Below, piece after piece: positions 9,397 to 19,564 of a stretch of DNA of 64,000 nucleotides. The stretch's first letter is position 1. Every line of letters begins with the position of its first letter. A program made the position numbers and the translations under genes. This stretch comes from Chimaeribacter arupi (lineage in GTDB: Bacteria > Pseudomonadota > Gammaproteobacteria > Enterobacterales > Enterobacteriaceae), in contig NZ_PJZI01000016.1 in the NCBI RefSeq assembly GCF_002858805.1, forward strand, positions 34,551 to 98,550. The letters run 5' to 3'. The notes beneath the pieces are model-generated. The model was not told where the DNA came from. It made no database searches and saw only the letters and a program-made list of their open reading frames with translations.

Positions 9397-10851
9397 ATGA
9401 GCTCAACGAAACTCTATCCAGTGATTATGGCAGGCGGCTCCGGCAGCCGTTTGTGGCCCTTATCCCGTATCCTTTATCCGAAGCAGTTCCTGAACCTGAA
9501 CGGCAACGAGACCATGCTGCAATCCACGCTGAAGCGTCTGGATGGGCTGAGCTGCCAGAACCCGGTGGTTATCTGCAACGAAGTGCACCGTTTTATCGTG
9601 GCAGAACAGCTGCGCGAAATGGGCAAGCTGACCAAAAACATTATCCTTGAGCCGGCCGGCCGTAACACCGCCCCGGCCATCGCCCTGGCGGCCCTGACGG
9701 TCGACCAGGCGGAAGGCGCGGACGAAGACCCGCTGATGCTGGTGCTGGCCGCAGACCATGTGATCAAAGACACCGCCGCGTTCCAGAAAGCCGTGACTGA
9801 CGCCATCCCGTATGCGCAGGAAGGCAAACTGGTGACCTTCGGCATCGTGCCGACCGGCCCGGAAACCGGCTACGGTTACATCAAGCGCGGCGAAGCCGTG
9901 GCGCTGGACAACCCGGTCAATGCGCCGGATGAAGTGGCGTTCCGCGTCGCTGATTTCCGCGAGAAACCGGATCTGGAAACCGCGCAGGCCTACCTGGAGA
10001 GCGGCCACTACTACTGGAACAGCGGCATGTTCCTGTTCCGTGCCAGCCGTTACCTGGAAGAACTGAACAAATTCCGTGCTGACATCGGCAGTGCCTGTGC
10101 CGAAGCGGTCGGCACCATCGACCCGGACCTCGATTTCGTGCGGGTGGACGTGGACGCGTTCCTGCGCTGCCCGGACGAATCCATTGACTATGCGGTCATG
10201 GAAAAAACCCAGGACGCCATCGTGGTACCGATGGACGCCGGCTGGAGCGACGTCGGTTCCTGGTCTTCCCTGTGGGAGATCAGCGAGAAAGACGAACTCG
10301 GCAACGTGCATCAGGGCGATGTCATCAGCCACAACTCGCAGGACAACTATGTGTTCGCCGAGTCGAGCCTGGTGACCACCGTGGGCGTACAGAACCTGGT
10401 AGTGGTGCAGACCAAAGACGCCGTGCTGATTGCCGACGTCAACCAGGTGCAGGATGTGAAGAAGATCGTTGAGAAGATCAAATCCGCCGGCCGCCAGGAG
10501 CACCACATCCACCGCGAAGTCTACCGTCCGTGGGGCAAATATGACTCCATCGACGCCGGTGCTCGTTACCAGGTGAAACGCATCACGGTAAAACCGGGCG
10601 AGAAACTCTCCCTGCAGATGCACCATCACCGTGCTGAGCACTGGGTGGTGGTGGCGGGGACGGCCAAAGTCACCAAAGGCGAGGAGCAATTTATCCTGAC
10701 GGAAAATGAATCCATTTATATTCCGCTGGGTGAAACCCACTCGCTGGAAAACCCCGGCAAAATTTCGCTGGATTTAATTGAAGTGCGCTCGGGCGCGTAT
10801 CTGGAAGAGGATGATATTGTCCGTTTCCAGGATAATTATGGCCGGGTGTAA
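9397..10851 (+). CDS. manC: Mannose-1-phosphate guanylyltransferase / mannose-6-phosphate isomerase
   Basis: A 484-residue bifunctional enzyme. The N-terminal nucleotidyltransferase domain has [14 protein letters not shown] and FREKPD, and the C-terminal cupin (phosphomannose isomerase type II) has RPWGKYDSI and the metal-binding [10 protein letters not shown] run. It makes GDP-mannose from mannose-1-phosphate and GTP. I chose ATG 9397 since it follows an AAGGGGA ribosome site and gives the family N-terminus; the upstream in-frame start overlaps the previous gene. Paired with manB, as in colanic acid clusters (cpsB-cpsG). No gmd or fcl follows, so GDP-mannose is probably used directly. Confidence 0.96.
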   Translation: MSSTKLYPVIMAGGSGSRLWPLSRILYPKQFLNLNGNETMLQSTLKRLDGLSCQNPVVICNEVHRFIVAEQLREMGKLTKNIILEPAGRNTAPAIALAALTVDQAEGADEDPLMLVLAADHVIKDTAAFQKAVTDAIPYAQEGKLVTFGIVPTGPETGYGYIKRGEAVALDNPVNAPDEVAFRVADFREKPDLETAQAYLESGHYYWNSGMFLFRASRYLEELNKFRADIGSACAEAVGTIDPDLDFVRVDVDAFLRCPDESIDYAVMEKTQDAIVVPMDAGWSDVGSWSSLWEISEKDELGNVHQGDVISHNSQDNYVFAESSLVTTVGVQNLVVVQTKDAVLIADVNQVQDVKKIVEKIKSAGRQEHHIHREVYRPWGKYDSIDAGARYQVKRITVKPGEKLSLQMHHHRAEHWVVVAGTAKVTKGEEQFILTENESIYIPLGETHSLENPGKISLDLIEVRSGAYLEEDDIVRFQDNYGRV

Positions 10852-10899
10852 TTAACCCTTTTTACTTCTTTATTTACCACCAGATTATTATTCACCAGT

Positions 10900-10919
10900 G
10901 CGTGCCGTTTCCGGCACGC
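10900..10919 (+). other. Perfect hairpin between manC and manB
   Basis: GCGTGCCG (10900-10907) pairs with CGGCACGC (10912-10919) across a TTTC loop, with CACC/GGTG able to extend the stem after a small internal loop. There is no T-run. It lies about 30 bp before manB and may tune readthrough or mRNA stability. Confidence 0.5.
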
Positions 10920-10951
10920 CGGTGTGGGATATTATGCTCAAGGAAATGTAT

Positions 10952-12325
10952 ATGCCTACTTCATTGTCATGCTTTAAAGCCTACGATATTCGCGGTCAAT
11001 TAGGTGAAGAACTTAATGAGGATATTGCTTACCGGATCGGGCGTGCCTATGGGGAATATCTGAAGCCGGAGACCATTGTTGTCGGCGGGGATGTGCGTCT
11101 GACCAGCGAGGGGCTGAAACTGGCCCTGGCCAAAGGCTTGCAGGACGCCGGCACCAACGTGATCGACATCGGCCTGAGCGGCACGGAAGAGATCTACTTC
11201 GCCACCTTCCACCTGGGCATTGACGGCGGCATCGAAGTGACTGCCAGCCACAACCCGATGAACTACAACGGCATGAAGCTGGTGCGTGAAAACGCCAAGC
11301 CTATCAGCGGTGACACCGGCCTGCGCGACGTGCAGCGCCTGGCGGAAGCCAATGATTTCGCGCCGGTTGACCCGGCCAAACGCGGCAGCTATAAGCAGCT
11401 CTCCCTGCTGAAAGAGTACACCGAACACCTGCTGGGCTACGTGAACCTGAAAAACTTCACGCCGCTGAAGCTGGTGGTCAACTCCGGTAACGGCGCGGCC
11501 GGCCACGTGGTTGATGCCATCGAAGCGCGCTTCAAAGAGCAGGGCGTGCCGGTCGAGTTCATCAAGGTGCACCACGAAGCGGACGGCAACTTCCCGAACG
11601 GCATCCCTAACCCGCTGCTGCCGGAGTGCCGCGCAGACACCACCGCGGCGGTGCTGGAACACAATGCTGACATGGGCATCGCCTTTGACGGTGACTTTGA
11701 CCGCTGCTTCCTGTTCGACGAAAAAGGCCGCTTCATTGAGGGCTACTACATCGTCGGCCTGCTGGCCCAGGCGTTCCTGGAGAAAGAAAAGGGCGCGAAA
11801 ATCATCCATGACCCGCGCCTGAGCTGGAACACCGTTGACATCGTCACCACCGCCGGCGGCGAACCGGTGATGTCCAAAACCGGCCACGCGTTCATCAAAG
11901 AGCGTATGCGCAAAGAAGACGCCATCTATGGCGGCGAAATGAGCGCACACCACTACTTCCGCGACTTCGCCTACTGCGACAGCGGCATGATCCCGTGGCT
12001 GCTGGTGGCTGAACTGCTGTGCCTGAAGAAAAAATCGCTGGGCGAACTGGTCTCTGACCGCATGGAAGCCTACCCGGCCTCCGGCGAGATCAACAGCGTG
12101 ATCGCCAACCCGAAAGAGGCGATCCAGCGCGTCTACGACCGTTTCGCCCCGGACGCACTGAACATCGACCAGACCGACGGCATCAGCCTGGAGTACGCAG
12201 AGTGGCGCTTCAACCTGCGCAGTTCCAACACCGAGCCGGTCGTGCGCCTGAATGTGGAATCACGCCGTAATACCGCGCTGATGAATGAAAAAACCGAAGA
12301 AATATTAAAACTATTACGAGATTAA
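10952..12325 (+). CDS. manB: Phosphomannomutase ManB (CpsG)
   Basis: A 457-residue alpha-D-phosphohexomutase, near the 456 residues of E. coli CpsG. It shows the phosphoserine loop TASHNP (Ser near residue 98), the metal loop DGDFDRC, the sugar-binding [10 protein letters not shown] loop and the C-terminal phosphate-binding [12 protein letters not shown]. It converts mannose-6-phosphate to mannose-1-phosphate for ManC. ATG 10952 is preferred because an AAGGA site lies 8-9 bases upstream; several earlier in-frame starts (from GTG 10898) run through the manC-manB hairpin. Confidence 0.96.
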   Translation: MPTSLSCFKAYDIRGQLGEELNEDIAYRIGRAYGEYLKPETIVVGGDVRLTSEGLKLALAKGLQDAGTNVIDIGLSGTEEIYFATFHLGIDGGIEVTASHNPMNYNGMKLVRENAKPISGDTGLRDVQRLAEANDFAPVDPAKRGSYKQLSLLKEYTEHLLGYVNLKNFTPLKLVVNSGNGAAGHVVDAIEARFKEQGVPVEFIKVHHEADGNFPNGIPNPLLPECRADTTAAVLEHNADMGIAFDGDFDRCFLFDEKGRFIEGYYIVGLLAQAFLEKEKGAKIIHDPRLSWNTVDIVTTAGGEPVMSKTGHAFIKERMRKEDAIYGGEMSAHHYFRDFAYCDSGMIPWLLVAELLCLKKKSLGELVSDRMEAYPASGEINSVIANPKEAIQRVYDRFAPDALNIDQTDGISLEYAEWRFNLRSSNTEPVVRLNVESRRNTALMNEKTEEILKLLRD

Positions 12326-12339
12326 TTTTTACTTGGCTT

Positions 12340-12374
12340 AAACGGGCAACGATCCAGGCACGCGTTGCCCGTTT
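12340..12374 (+). terminator. 12-bp perfect inverted repeat after manB
   Basis: AAACGGGCAACG (12340-12351) pairs perfectly with CGTTGCCCGTTT (12363-12374) across an 11-base loop. No long T-run follows, so this is a partial terminator or attenuator rather than a strong stop. It separates the manCB block from the initiating transferase gene. Confidence 0.55.
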
Positions 12375-12416
12375 GATACCTTCTTGGCAAGTATGAATAT
12401 ATAAGAAGAGTCAATT

Positions 12417-13850
12417 ATGCGCGTTTATAATGTAAATTTGAGTGGCTTTTTTGTTAAGCTGTCACTGGCAATATCCGATTTCCTGTTCTTTAACCTCTCG
12501 CTGTTTTTCGCGATCGCGATATTACGTCATGTCACGGATGATGTTTATCTCTATATTCCGCGTTATGAGATGACTTCTTTCTATTTAGCGCATCTGTTGC
12601 TCTCCTTGATTGCGGTGGTCTGGTTCTGGGTTCGCCTGCGCCATTACACCTACCGGAAACCGTTCTGGTTTGAGCTGAAAGAGACACTGCGTACCCTGGC
12701 GATTTTCGCCATTATCGCCCTGGCGATGGTGGGCTTCTCAAAATGGGAATTATCCCGTTACTTCTGGCTGCTGACCTGGGTCACTATTCTGATCACGGTT
12801 CCGTTGGCGCGTTCGATTGTGAAACGCCTGCTGAACAAGATGGGATACTGGCGTAAACAGACCGTGATTATCGGTAACCAGAAAAACGCCCGCGAAGCCT
12901 ATGTGGCGTTGCAGAGCGAAGAAGTGCTGGGCTTTGATGTGGTGGCGTTCTACGCGGTTACCCCGTGCAGCGACACCGAAATGATGGGCAAACCGGTGAT
13001 TCAGGATGAGAAAACCCTCTGGGAGCTCACCAACACCGAAGACACCCAGTTTATTGTGGCCGTGGAGTTTGATGAGCACGCGCTGCGTGACTACTGGCTG
13101 AAAAACCTGGCGAAACACCAGTGCCGTTCGGTCTCTGTGATCCCGACACTGCGCGGTGTGCCGCTGTACGGCACGGATATGTCGTTCATCTTCAGCCACG
13201 AAGTGATGATTTTGCGGGTCAGCAACAACCTGGCGAAACGCACCTCACGGATGATCAAGCGCGCCTTCGACATCTTTGGCTCGCTGGTGATTATGCTGCT
13301 GCTGGCACCGGTGCTGTTTATCCTGATGTACCTGGTATCGAAAGACGGCGGCCCGTCAATCTACGGCCATGAGCGCGTCGGGCTTGGCGGCAAGAAATTC
13401 AAATGCCTGAAGTTCCGGTCGATGGTGACCAACTCGCAGGAAGTGTTGCAAAACCTGCTGGAAAACGATGCCGAAGCGCGTGCGGAGTGGGACAAGGACT
13501 TCAAACTGAAGAACGACCCGCGCATCACCAAGGTGGGCAAATTCATCCGCCGTACCAGCCTGGATGAGCTGCCGCAGCTGTGGAACGTGTTCCGCGGTGA
13601 CATGAGCCTGGTTGGCCCGCGCCCGATTATTGAGAAAGAGCTGGAACGCTACGCCGGTGAGGTGGACTACTACCTGATGGCCAAACCGGGCATGACCGGC
13701 CTGTGGCAGGTCAGCGGACGTAATGATGTGGATTATGACACCCGTGTCTATTTCGATGCGTGGTATGTCAAAAACTGGTCACTCTGGAACGATATCGCGA
13801 TTCTGTTCAAGACCGTGAACGTGGTGCTGAAGCGCGATGGTGCATACTAA
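12417..13850 (+). CDS. Undecaprenyl-phosphate galactose/glucose-1-phosphate transferase (AmsG/WbaP type)
   Basis: A 477-residue polyisoprenyl-phosphate hexose-1-phosphate transferase. There are four N-terminal membrane helices, a central soluble CoA-binding-like domain (KQTVIIGNQKNAREA), a fifth hydrophobic segment near residue 290, and the catalytic C-terminal domain with KFRSM, SLDELPQLWNV, GDMSLVGPRP and KPGMTGLWQVSGRND. Length, N-terminal text (FWVRLRHYTYRKPFWFELKE) and the KRDGAY end match E. amylovora AmsG and Salmonella WbaP, which use UDP-galactose, more than WcaJ, which uses UDP-glucose. It starts the repeat unit on undecaprenyl phosphate. Its position after manC-manB equals that of wcaJ. 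Confidence 0.9.
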   Translation: MRVYNVNLSGFFVKLSLAISDFLFFNLSLFFAIAILRHVTDDVYLYIPRYEMTSFYLAHLLLSLIAVVWFWVRLRHYTYRKPFWFELKETLRTLAIFAIIALAMVGFSKWELSRYFWLLTWVTILITVPLARSIVKRLLNKMGYWRKQTVIIGNQKNAREAYVALQSEEVLGFDVVAFYAVTPCSDTEMMGKPVIQDEKTLWELTNTEDTQFIVAVEFDEHALRDYWLKNLAKHQCRSVSVIPTLRGVPLYGTDMSFIFSHEVMILRVSNNLAKRTSRMIKRAFDIFGSLVIMLLLAPVLFILMYLVSKDGGPSIYGHERVGLGGKKFKCLKFRSMVTNSQEVLQNLLENDAEARAEWDKDFKLKNDPRITKVGKFIRRTSLDELPQLWNVFRGDMSLVGPRPIIEKELERYAGEVDYYLMAKPGMTGLWQVSGRNDVDYDTRVYFDAWYVKNWSLWNDIAILFKTVNVVLKRDGAY

Positions 13851-13926
13851 GAAATCGACTATTCTTAGTGATCGTTGAACGTATAACCAAACAAGTTACT
13901 ACCTACACGAAAGGGAAGAAAAACCT

Positions 13927-14817
13927 ATGGCGAATTTGAAAGCGGTAATTCCTGTAGCAGGGCTGGGGACACGTATGTTGCCTGCAACGAAGGCGATCCC
14001 AAAGGAGATGTTGCCGGTAGTGGATAAACCTCTGATCCAGTATATCGTGAATGAGTGCGTCGCCGCAGGGATCAAGGAGATCGTGCTGGTCAGTCACTCC
14101 TCCAAAAATGCCATCGAAAACCACTTCGACACCTCGTTCGAACTGGAAGCAGTGCTGGAATCCCGCGTGAAGCGCCAGCTGCTGAAAGAAGTGCAGGCCA
14201 TCTGCCCGCCGGACGTCACCATCATGCAGGTGCGCCAGGGCCAGGCCAAAGGCCTGGGCCACGCGGTGCTGTGCGCCCAGCCGATGGTCGGTGACTCACC
14301 GTTCATCGTGCTGCTGCCGGACGTGCTGCTGGACGACTCCACCGCCGACCTGACCCGTGAGAACCTGGCCGCGATGGTGAAACGTTTCGAAGAGACCGGC
14401 CACAGCCAGATCATGGTGGAGCCGGTGCCGGAGAAAGATGTCTCCAAGTATGGCGTAGCGGACTGCAACGGCGTCGAGATCGCGCCGGGTGAAAGCACCG
14501 TGATGAGCGCGGTGGTTGAGAAGCCGAAACAGGAAGAGGCACCGTCCAACCTGGCTGTGGTTGGCCGTTATGTGCTCTCCAAAGACATCTGGCCAATCCT
14601 GGAGAAAACCCCGCCGGGTGCCGGTGATGAAATCCAGCTGACCGACGCCATTGCCCTGCTGATGAAGCAAGAGCCGGTAGAGGCGTTCCACATGAGCGGG
14701 AAATCCCACGACTGTGGCGACAAACTCGGTTACATGAAAGCCTTCGTGACCTATGGCGTGCGCCATGACACCGAAGGCCAGAAGTTCGCCGAATGGCTGA
14801 AGAAGCTTGACGCCTGA
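13927..14817 (+). CDS. galU: UTP-glucose-1-phosphate uridylyltransferase, GalU-type (first copy)
   Basis: A 296-residue nucleotidyltransferase with [25 protein letters not shown] at the N-terminus and [12 protein letters not shown] in the second half. Those are the GalU versions of two diagnostic sites (GalF has a changed GLG-x-R site and GAWGRIQ). It should make UDP-glucose from glucose-1-phosphate and UTP. A GAAGGGAAG ribosome site precedes ATG 13927. It lies in tandem with a GalF-type gene 43 bp downstream, and a second GalU-type gene lies 8 kb further on. A locus that needs much UDP-Glc and UDP-Gal could benefit from an operon-borne copy. Confidence 0.92.
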   Translation: MANLKAVIPVAGLGTRMLPATKAIPKEMLPVVDKPLIQYIVNECVAAGIKEIVLVSHSSKNAIENHFDTSFELEAVLESRVKRQLLKEVQAICPPDVTIMQVRQGQAKGLGHAVLCAQPMVGDSPFIVLLPDVLLDDSTADLTRENLAAMVKRFEETGHSQIMVEPVPEKDVSKYGVADCNGVEIAPGESTVMSAVVEKPKQEEAPSNLAVVGRYVLSKDIWPILEKTPPGAGDEIQLTDAIALLMKQEPVEAFHMSGKSHDCGDKLGYMKAFVTYGVRHDTEGQKFAEWLKKLDA

Positions 14818-14860
14818 TTTTACTGATTCTCTTCAATTGCATTGAGCTGTGAGGACTTTT

Positions 14861-15766
14861 ATGACGACGTTGAAAGCGGTTATTCCGGTGGCGGGGTTGG
14901 GTATGCGTATGCTGCCCGCGACCAAAGCGATTCCGAAAGAGATGCTGCCGGTGGTCGATAAACCGATTATCCAGCACATCATCAATGAGTGCGTGGCGGC
15001 CGGCATCAAGGACATCATCCTGGTGACCCATTCCTCCAAGAATGCGGTCGAGAACCATTTCGATACCTCATTCGAACTGGAAGCGATGCTGGAAGCGCGC
15101 GTGAAGCGCTCGCTGCTGGAAGAAGTGCAGTCCATCTGCCCGAAAGGCGTCACCATCATGCATATCCGCCAGGGCCAGCCGCTGGGGCTGGGCCATGCGG
15201 TGTTGTGCGCCAAACCGCTGGTGGGCGGCTCGCCGTTCGTGGTGATGCTGCCTGACGTGCTGATTGACGACGCCCAGGCGAGTTACTCACGTGACAACCT
15301 GGCGGAAATGGTGCGGCATTTTGAAGAGACCGGTGAAAGCCAGGTGCTGGTGCAGCCGCTGGGTGCCGAGGAGCTGCCGAACTACTCCGTGATCAGCTGC
15401 GAGAACACCGCGCTGCAACCGGGCGAAACCAGCCGTATCACCAAAATGGTGGAGAAGCCGGACGACACGTCCGGCCTCGACTCCAACCTGGCGGCGGTGG
15501 GGCGCTACGTGCTCTCTGCGGATATCTGGCCGTTCCTGGAAAAAACCGAGCCGGGTGCCTGGGGCCGGATCCAGCTGACCGACGCGATTGATGCTTTAAA
15601 GGATCACAGCCCGGTCAATGCGCTGGCGCTGAAAGGCACCGCCTACAACTGTGGTGAAAAGCTGGGCTACATGCAGGCTTATGTCAGCTACGGCCTGCGT
15701 CACGACAAGCAGGGCGAGGAGTTCAAACAGTGGCTGGCGGAATTTAAAAAGCAGGCCACTGCCTGA
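14861..15766 (+). CDS. galF: GalF-type UTP-glucose-1-phosphate uridylyltransferase homologue
   Basis: A 301-residue paralogue of GalU. It has [17 protein letters not shown] (Met replacing the Thr of GLGTRM) and [12 protein letters not shown], both marks of GalF. GalF from E. coli has little activity on its own and modulates UDP-glucose supply. ATG 14861 is chosen since a TGAGGA site sits 7 bases upstream; an in-frame GTG at 14849 is inside that site. galF normally marks the end of colanic acid or the start of O-antigen clusters, but here it is inside the exopolysaccharide locus. Confidence 0.92.
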   Translation: MTTLKAVIPVAGLGMRMLPATKAIPKEMLPVVDKPIIQHIINECVAAGIKDIILVTHSSKNAVENHFDTSFELEAMLEARVKRSLLEEVQSICPKGVTIMHIRQGQPLGLGHAVLCAKPLVGGSPFVVMLPDVLIDDAQASYSRDNLAEMVRHFEETGESQVLVQPLGAEELPNYSVISCENTALQPGETSRITKMVEKPDDTSGLDSNLAAVGRYVLSADIWPFLEKTEPGAWGRIQLTDAIDALKDHSPVNALALKGTAYNCGEKLGYMQAYVSYGLRHDKQGEEFKQWLAEFKKQATA

Positions 15767-15806
15767 GGCGCTCCCCGCGCACTCTGCGATTCTGTTAGAT
15801 CAGGTT

Positions 15807-15845
15807 ACCGGGCGCGGCTCCCTTTTCAGGGGGCCGTGACCCGGT
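15807..15845 (+). terminator. Strong nested hairpin between galF and the tailspike-like gene
   Basis: ACCGGG (15807-15812) pairs with CCCGGT (15840-15845), enclosing CGGCTCCC (15815-15822) paired with GGGGGCCG (15829-15836, one G-U) around TTTTCA. No T-run follows. It lies in a 207-bp gap without other recognisable features and probably dampens readthrough into the next gene. Confidence 0.5.
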
Positions 15846-15973
15846 CCATCGTTAGCACTTCCCTTTATTGACCCACAGACGGTAATCAATCACAGGCTGG
15901 TCCGGCTGCCCATTGTGGCCCGCTGGTCTGCGTTTTTTTGCGCGCTGTTTTCCGCTTTTGTTATGAGGTTCTG

Positions 15974-17902
15974 ATGCGACTGCTTAAAAATTTGACCGAT
16001 AAAACTAAAAATACCATTAATACTTCCCGCCGGTCGGCACTGACAAAAGTGCTGGTGGGGACACCTCTGGTCGCATTGCTCTCGCTCGAAAAAACCCAGG
16101 CTGCCCCTGCGGCGGCCCCCATCACCACCTTACCGCCTGACAACGAGATGACCGGGAAAGATCTGCGCCGCATGATGCGCGCCAGTGACGGCCTGAAGTC
16201 CATTGGGCGCTGTTCCAACATCCGCGATCTGCGGAACATTGAGCCGACCATTATCGGCCAGAAAATTGACGTGGCCAGCTACCATCCGGGCTGGTCAGAC
16301 ATTGCCAACGGGGCGCTTGGCGGCGGCGAATTCTGGTATGACGCCGCGGACAAAGAAACACCGGACGACGGCGGCCGGGTGATCGTTACCAAAGAGGGCC
16401 GGCGCTGGAAACGCATCACCGACCAGCTGTTGCCGAGCCATTTCGGCTGCGTGCCCGGCGGCAAAGTAGATGTCACCGAGACGATGCGCCGCTACATCAA
16501 TGCCTGCCGCGGCAAAGTGGTGGATTTCACCAACGGCCCGTGGCTTATCAGCGGCACGCTGGATTTGAGCAACGTGTCGAAAATCGTCAGTGACAGCACC
16601 GGCAAATTCATCGTGGACACGGAGAAGTTCCGCGGTGACTGGGCGATCCAGCTCGGTGACCCGAAACAGAAAGCCGGGCAGGGCCGCTGCGGCAGCATCT
16701 CCCTGGAAGGCATCCTGAGCGTCTACTCCCGCAGCCGCAGCCGCAAGCTGAACGGCATCTATATGAAAGGGAGCTGGCTGAACATCGGCCACGTGCGCGC
16801 CGAAAACTTTAACGGCATCGGCATCTACCAGGATTCCGTGTGGGACTCCACCACCCAGCGCCTGTCGGCGGAGCTGTGCGGCAATATCAGCACGCCGCAG
16901 ATCAAACTCGGCAGCAACGGCGACACCCATAACGCCTCGCATATCGTCAGCATCCAGAGTGAGCAGGCCTACCACTATTCGCTCTACATCGATGTGCTGC
17001 GCGATGTGATTGACAACATCCACGCTGAGCGTACCTACATCCTGACCAATGACGACGGCAGCAAGCTCCAGTCCAATGTCAAATACCGCAACGCGTTTAT
17101 CCTGCTCGGCAACTCCATCATCAACCACGCCGTGATGGATGCCGCCACCACCAAAACCGCGCCGGACGGCACGCCGGTCACCAGCCACCAGCTCTCCGTC
17201 AACCTGAATGCGGATTATGGCGCAGTCAACACCCTGAACGCCCGCAACGGCATCCTGTGCACCAATTTCGGCCATCTTTCGACCTTCGACGTGGTGGCGT
17301 GTGACGCCTGGTACTTCTCCGACCCGGCCACCAAACTGACGATTTCTGACCTGCGCGCCAAACGCGTGGTCGCCTCTTCCGATCTTCAGTTCACCAACTG
17401 CGTAATTTCAGAGGAATTCGAATTACGCTTTAACGCGAAAAATGTGACCATGAGCTCAGTAGATATCGGATTGATTGATTTTACAGCGGAATATCAGGGC
17501 GACATCAGCTTCTCCAACTGTCATATCAAGACGATCAAGGGGCTGGGCAAGCCGAAACCGGCGTTTTCCGTCACGGTATTCCGCGATTGCCGTATTGATA
17601 CCCTGAACGGGGCCAACGGGTCGCGCGCCAGATTCTACGGTGGATACATTAACACCATTAATCTGGCGTCGGGCAGCAGCACCGAATTCTACGACCTCTC
17701 CTGCGCCGGCTTCGGCTACCAGGGCAGCGCAGAATTCATTACCCGCGGTGTGCGGGCGCAGAAGGTGAGCAACTGGGCGCACCCGCAGCATGTGCCGTTC
17801 CCGGCGGGGACCACCACCGATGTGCTGGGTGAGATCAAGGCCGGCCAGCCGTTCCGCTACATCAATGTGGACGGCAAAACCGGCTGGCGCGGCGAGAAGT
17901 AA
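15974..17902 (+). CDS. Tat-exported tailspike-like beta-helix protein, probable exopolysaccharide-modifying enzyme (AmsF/WceF/WcaM position)
   Basis: A 642-residue protein starting at ATG 15974 behind a TGAGGT site. The N-terminus has a twin-arginine-like signal: S18-RR at 19-20, then a hydrophobic run and a likely cut near residue 43. Residues about 60-150 contain DLRNIEPTIIGQKIDV, YHPGWS, GGGEFWYD, DDGGRVIV and GRRWKRI, the pattern found ahead of the beta-helix in phage tailspikes. The rest is repetitive beta-rich sequence consistent with a right-handed helix. Amylovoran and stewartan loci carry a comparable protein (AmsF, WceF) and colanic acid has the Tat-exported WcaM here. I infer a periplasmic or surface glycan lyase/hydrolase; no catalytic residues can be named. 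Confidence 0.78.
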   Translation: MRLLKNLTDKTKNTINTSRRSALTKVLVGTPLVALLSLEKTQAAPAAAPITTLPPDNEMTGKDLRRMMRASDGLKSIGRCSNIRDLRNIEPTIIGQKIDVASYHPGWSDIANGALGGGEFWYDAADKETPDDGGRVIVTKEGRRWKRITDQLLPSHFGCVPGGKVDVTETMRRYINACRGKVVDFTNGPWLISGTLDLSNVSKIVSDSTGKFIVDTEKFRGDWAIQLGDPKQKAGQGRCGSISLEGILSVYSRSRSRKLNGIYMKGSWLNIGHVRAENFNGIGIYQDSVWDSTTQRLSAELCGNISTPQIKLGSNGDTHNASHIVSIQSEQAYHYSLYIDVLRDVIDNIHAERTYILTNDDGSKLQSNVKYRNAFILLGNSIINHAVMDAATTKTAPDGTPVTSHQLSVNLNADYGAVNTLNARNGILCTNFGHLSTFDVVACDAWYFSDPATKLTISDLRAKRVVASSDLQFTNCVISEEFELRFNAKNVTMSSVDIGLIDFTAEYQGDISFSNCHIKTIKGLGKPKPAFSVTVFRDCRIDTLNGANGSRARFYGGYINTINLASGSSTEFYDLSCAGFGYQGSAEFITRGVRAQKVSNWAHPQHVPFPAGTTTDVLGEIKAGQPFRYINVDGKTGWRGEK

Positions 17903-18080
17903 GCCGCGCAGGGCAGGGCAATAGCGGGAAAAGCAATGCACACGCAGTAAGCCGTGGCCCGTCTGCGCAGGCAGGCGGGTAGGACAAGTAAAAGAAAAGG
18001 CGCCAGGGGGGCGGGAGACGCGCCTGGCAGCCGGTTAAGGAAAAGCACGTCATGACCTTTTGGCAAGTGGACATAACAAT

Positions 18081-19562
18081 ATGAGCTTACGCGAAAAAAC
18101 AGTGAAAGGGGCCAAGTGGTCCGCCATGTCGACCTTTATCGTCATCGGGCTGAGCTTCTTACAGATGACGATTCTGGCGCGCATGATTGACGGCCGGGAG
18201 TTCGGGCTGCTGACCATTGCGATGGTGGTGATCGCGCTGGCGGATACCCTGTCCGATTTCGGCATTTCTAACTCGATTATCCAGAAAAAAGATATCACCG
18301 AAGTGCAGCTCACCACGCTCTACTGGCTGAACGTCTGCATCGGCATCACCGTCAGTGCACTGGCCTTTGTGTTCAGCGGGCTGATTGCCCACCTGTTGCA
18401 CGCGCCGGGGCTGGAGCCGCTGATCAAGGTGCTGGCGCTGGCGTTCCTGGTGATCCCGCATGGGCAGCAGTTCCGTGCGCTGATGCAGAAAGAGCTGGAG
18501 TTCTCCACCATCGGCATGATTGAGTCGCTGTGTGTGCTGGTCGGCTTCGTGACCACGCTGGCCGTGGCCTATGTCTACCCGTTCGCGATGGCGGCGATCA
18601 TCGGTTACCTGGTCAACGCCGTGGTGCGTACCGCGCTGTTCGCCTACCACGGCCGCAAAATCTACCGCCCAAGCTTCAGGTTCTCATTCCCGGCGGTGAA
18701 GGAGAACATCAAATTCGGTGCGTACCTTACCGCCGACAGCCTGGTGAACTTCATCAATACCAACGTCTCGACCGCCATCCTGGCGCGTACGCTGGGCCCG
18801 GTGGTCACCGGCGGGTACAACCTGGCGTATAACGTCGCGGTCATGCCGCCGACGCGCCTGAACCCGATCGTCACCCGCGTGCTGTTCCCGGCCTTCTCCA
18901 AAATCCAGGATGACATCACCAAGCTGCGTGACAACTTCTACAAGCTCATCTCGCTGGTCGGGGTGATTAACTTCCCGGCACTGCTGGGGCTGATGGTGGT
19001 GTCCAACAACTTCGTGCTGTTTGTGTTCGGTGAGAAGTGGGCTTTCATCATCCCGATCCTGCAAATCCTCTGCATTGTCGGCCTGCTGCGCTCCGTGGGT
19101 AACCCCATCGGCTCGCTGCTGATGGCCAAAGCGCGTGTGGACATCAGCTTCAAGTTCAACGTGTTTAAAGTCTTCCTGTTTATCCCGGCGATGATTATCG
19201 GCGCGAAAACGGGCGGCGCAGTCGGGGTGGCGCTCGGGTTCCTGCTGGTGCAGATCCTGAATACCTACCTCAGCTATTTCATCCTGATCCGGCCGGTACT
19301 GGGCAAAAGTTATCGCCAGTATGTGGAAAGCCTGTGGCTGCCGTTCAAGATGACGATTCCTACCCTTGTCGTCAGCTGGGCGGCAGGGTTTGCGTTACAG
19401 TCCCACCTGTCTGTGGGGTCGGTGTTATTTATTCAGATAGTGCTGGGTGTCACTGCGTTTGCCCTGGTGTTGTTGTTCAGCCAGGCACCTCTGGTGTTGG
19501 AAGTGAAAGCGCAATTAATTAAAAACGAGAAATTACGGAAATTATTTAGGGCGGAATGCTAA
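18081..19562 (+). CDS. wzxC: Lipid-linked repeat-unit flippase WzxC
   Basis: A 493-residue polytopic protein of the MATE/MOP polysaccharide transporter family. The text MSLREKTVKGAKWSA at the N-terminus, IPHGQQFRALMQKELEF and RSVGNPIGSLLMAKARVDISFKFNVFK in the body are nearly identical to E. coli WzxC. ATG 18081 gives this N-terminus; the upstream TTG at 18060 is unlikely. WzxC moves the undecaprenyl-linked oligosaccharide across the inner membrane for the Wzy-like polymerase at 5997. It is followed after 2 bp by the pyruvyl transferase gene. Confidence 0.95.
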   Translation: MSLREKTVKGAKWSAMSTFIVIGLSFLQMTILARMIDGREFGLLTIAMVVIALADTLSDFGISNSIIQKKDITEVQLTTLYWLNVCIGITVSALAFVFSGLIAHLLHAPGLEPLIKVLALAFLVIPHGQQFRALMQKELEFSTIGMIESLCVLVGFVTTLAVAYVYPFAMAAIIGYLVNAVVRTALFAYHGRKIYRPSFRFSFPAVKENIKFGAYLTADSLVNFINTNVSTAILARTLGPVVTGGYNLAYNVAVMPPTRLNPIVTRVLFPAFSKIQDDITKLRDNFYKLISLVGVINFPALLGLMVVSNNFVLFVFGEKWAFIIPILQILCIVGLLRSVGNPIGSLLMAKARVDISFKFNVFKVFLFIPAMIIGAKTGGAVGVALGFLLVQILNTYLSYFILIRPVLGKSYRQYVESLWLPFKMTIPTLVVSWAAGFALQSHLSVGSVLFIQIVLGVTAFALVLLFSQAPLVLEVKAQLIKNEKLRKLFRAEC

Positions 19563-19564
19563 CC

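Noticed and set aside
15974..17902. Prophage remnant around the tailspike-like gene
   Set aside because: Neighbours on both sides are exopolysaccharide genes in the same direction, and no other phage gene is present.
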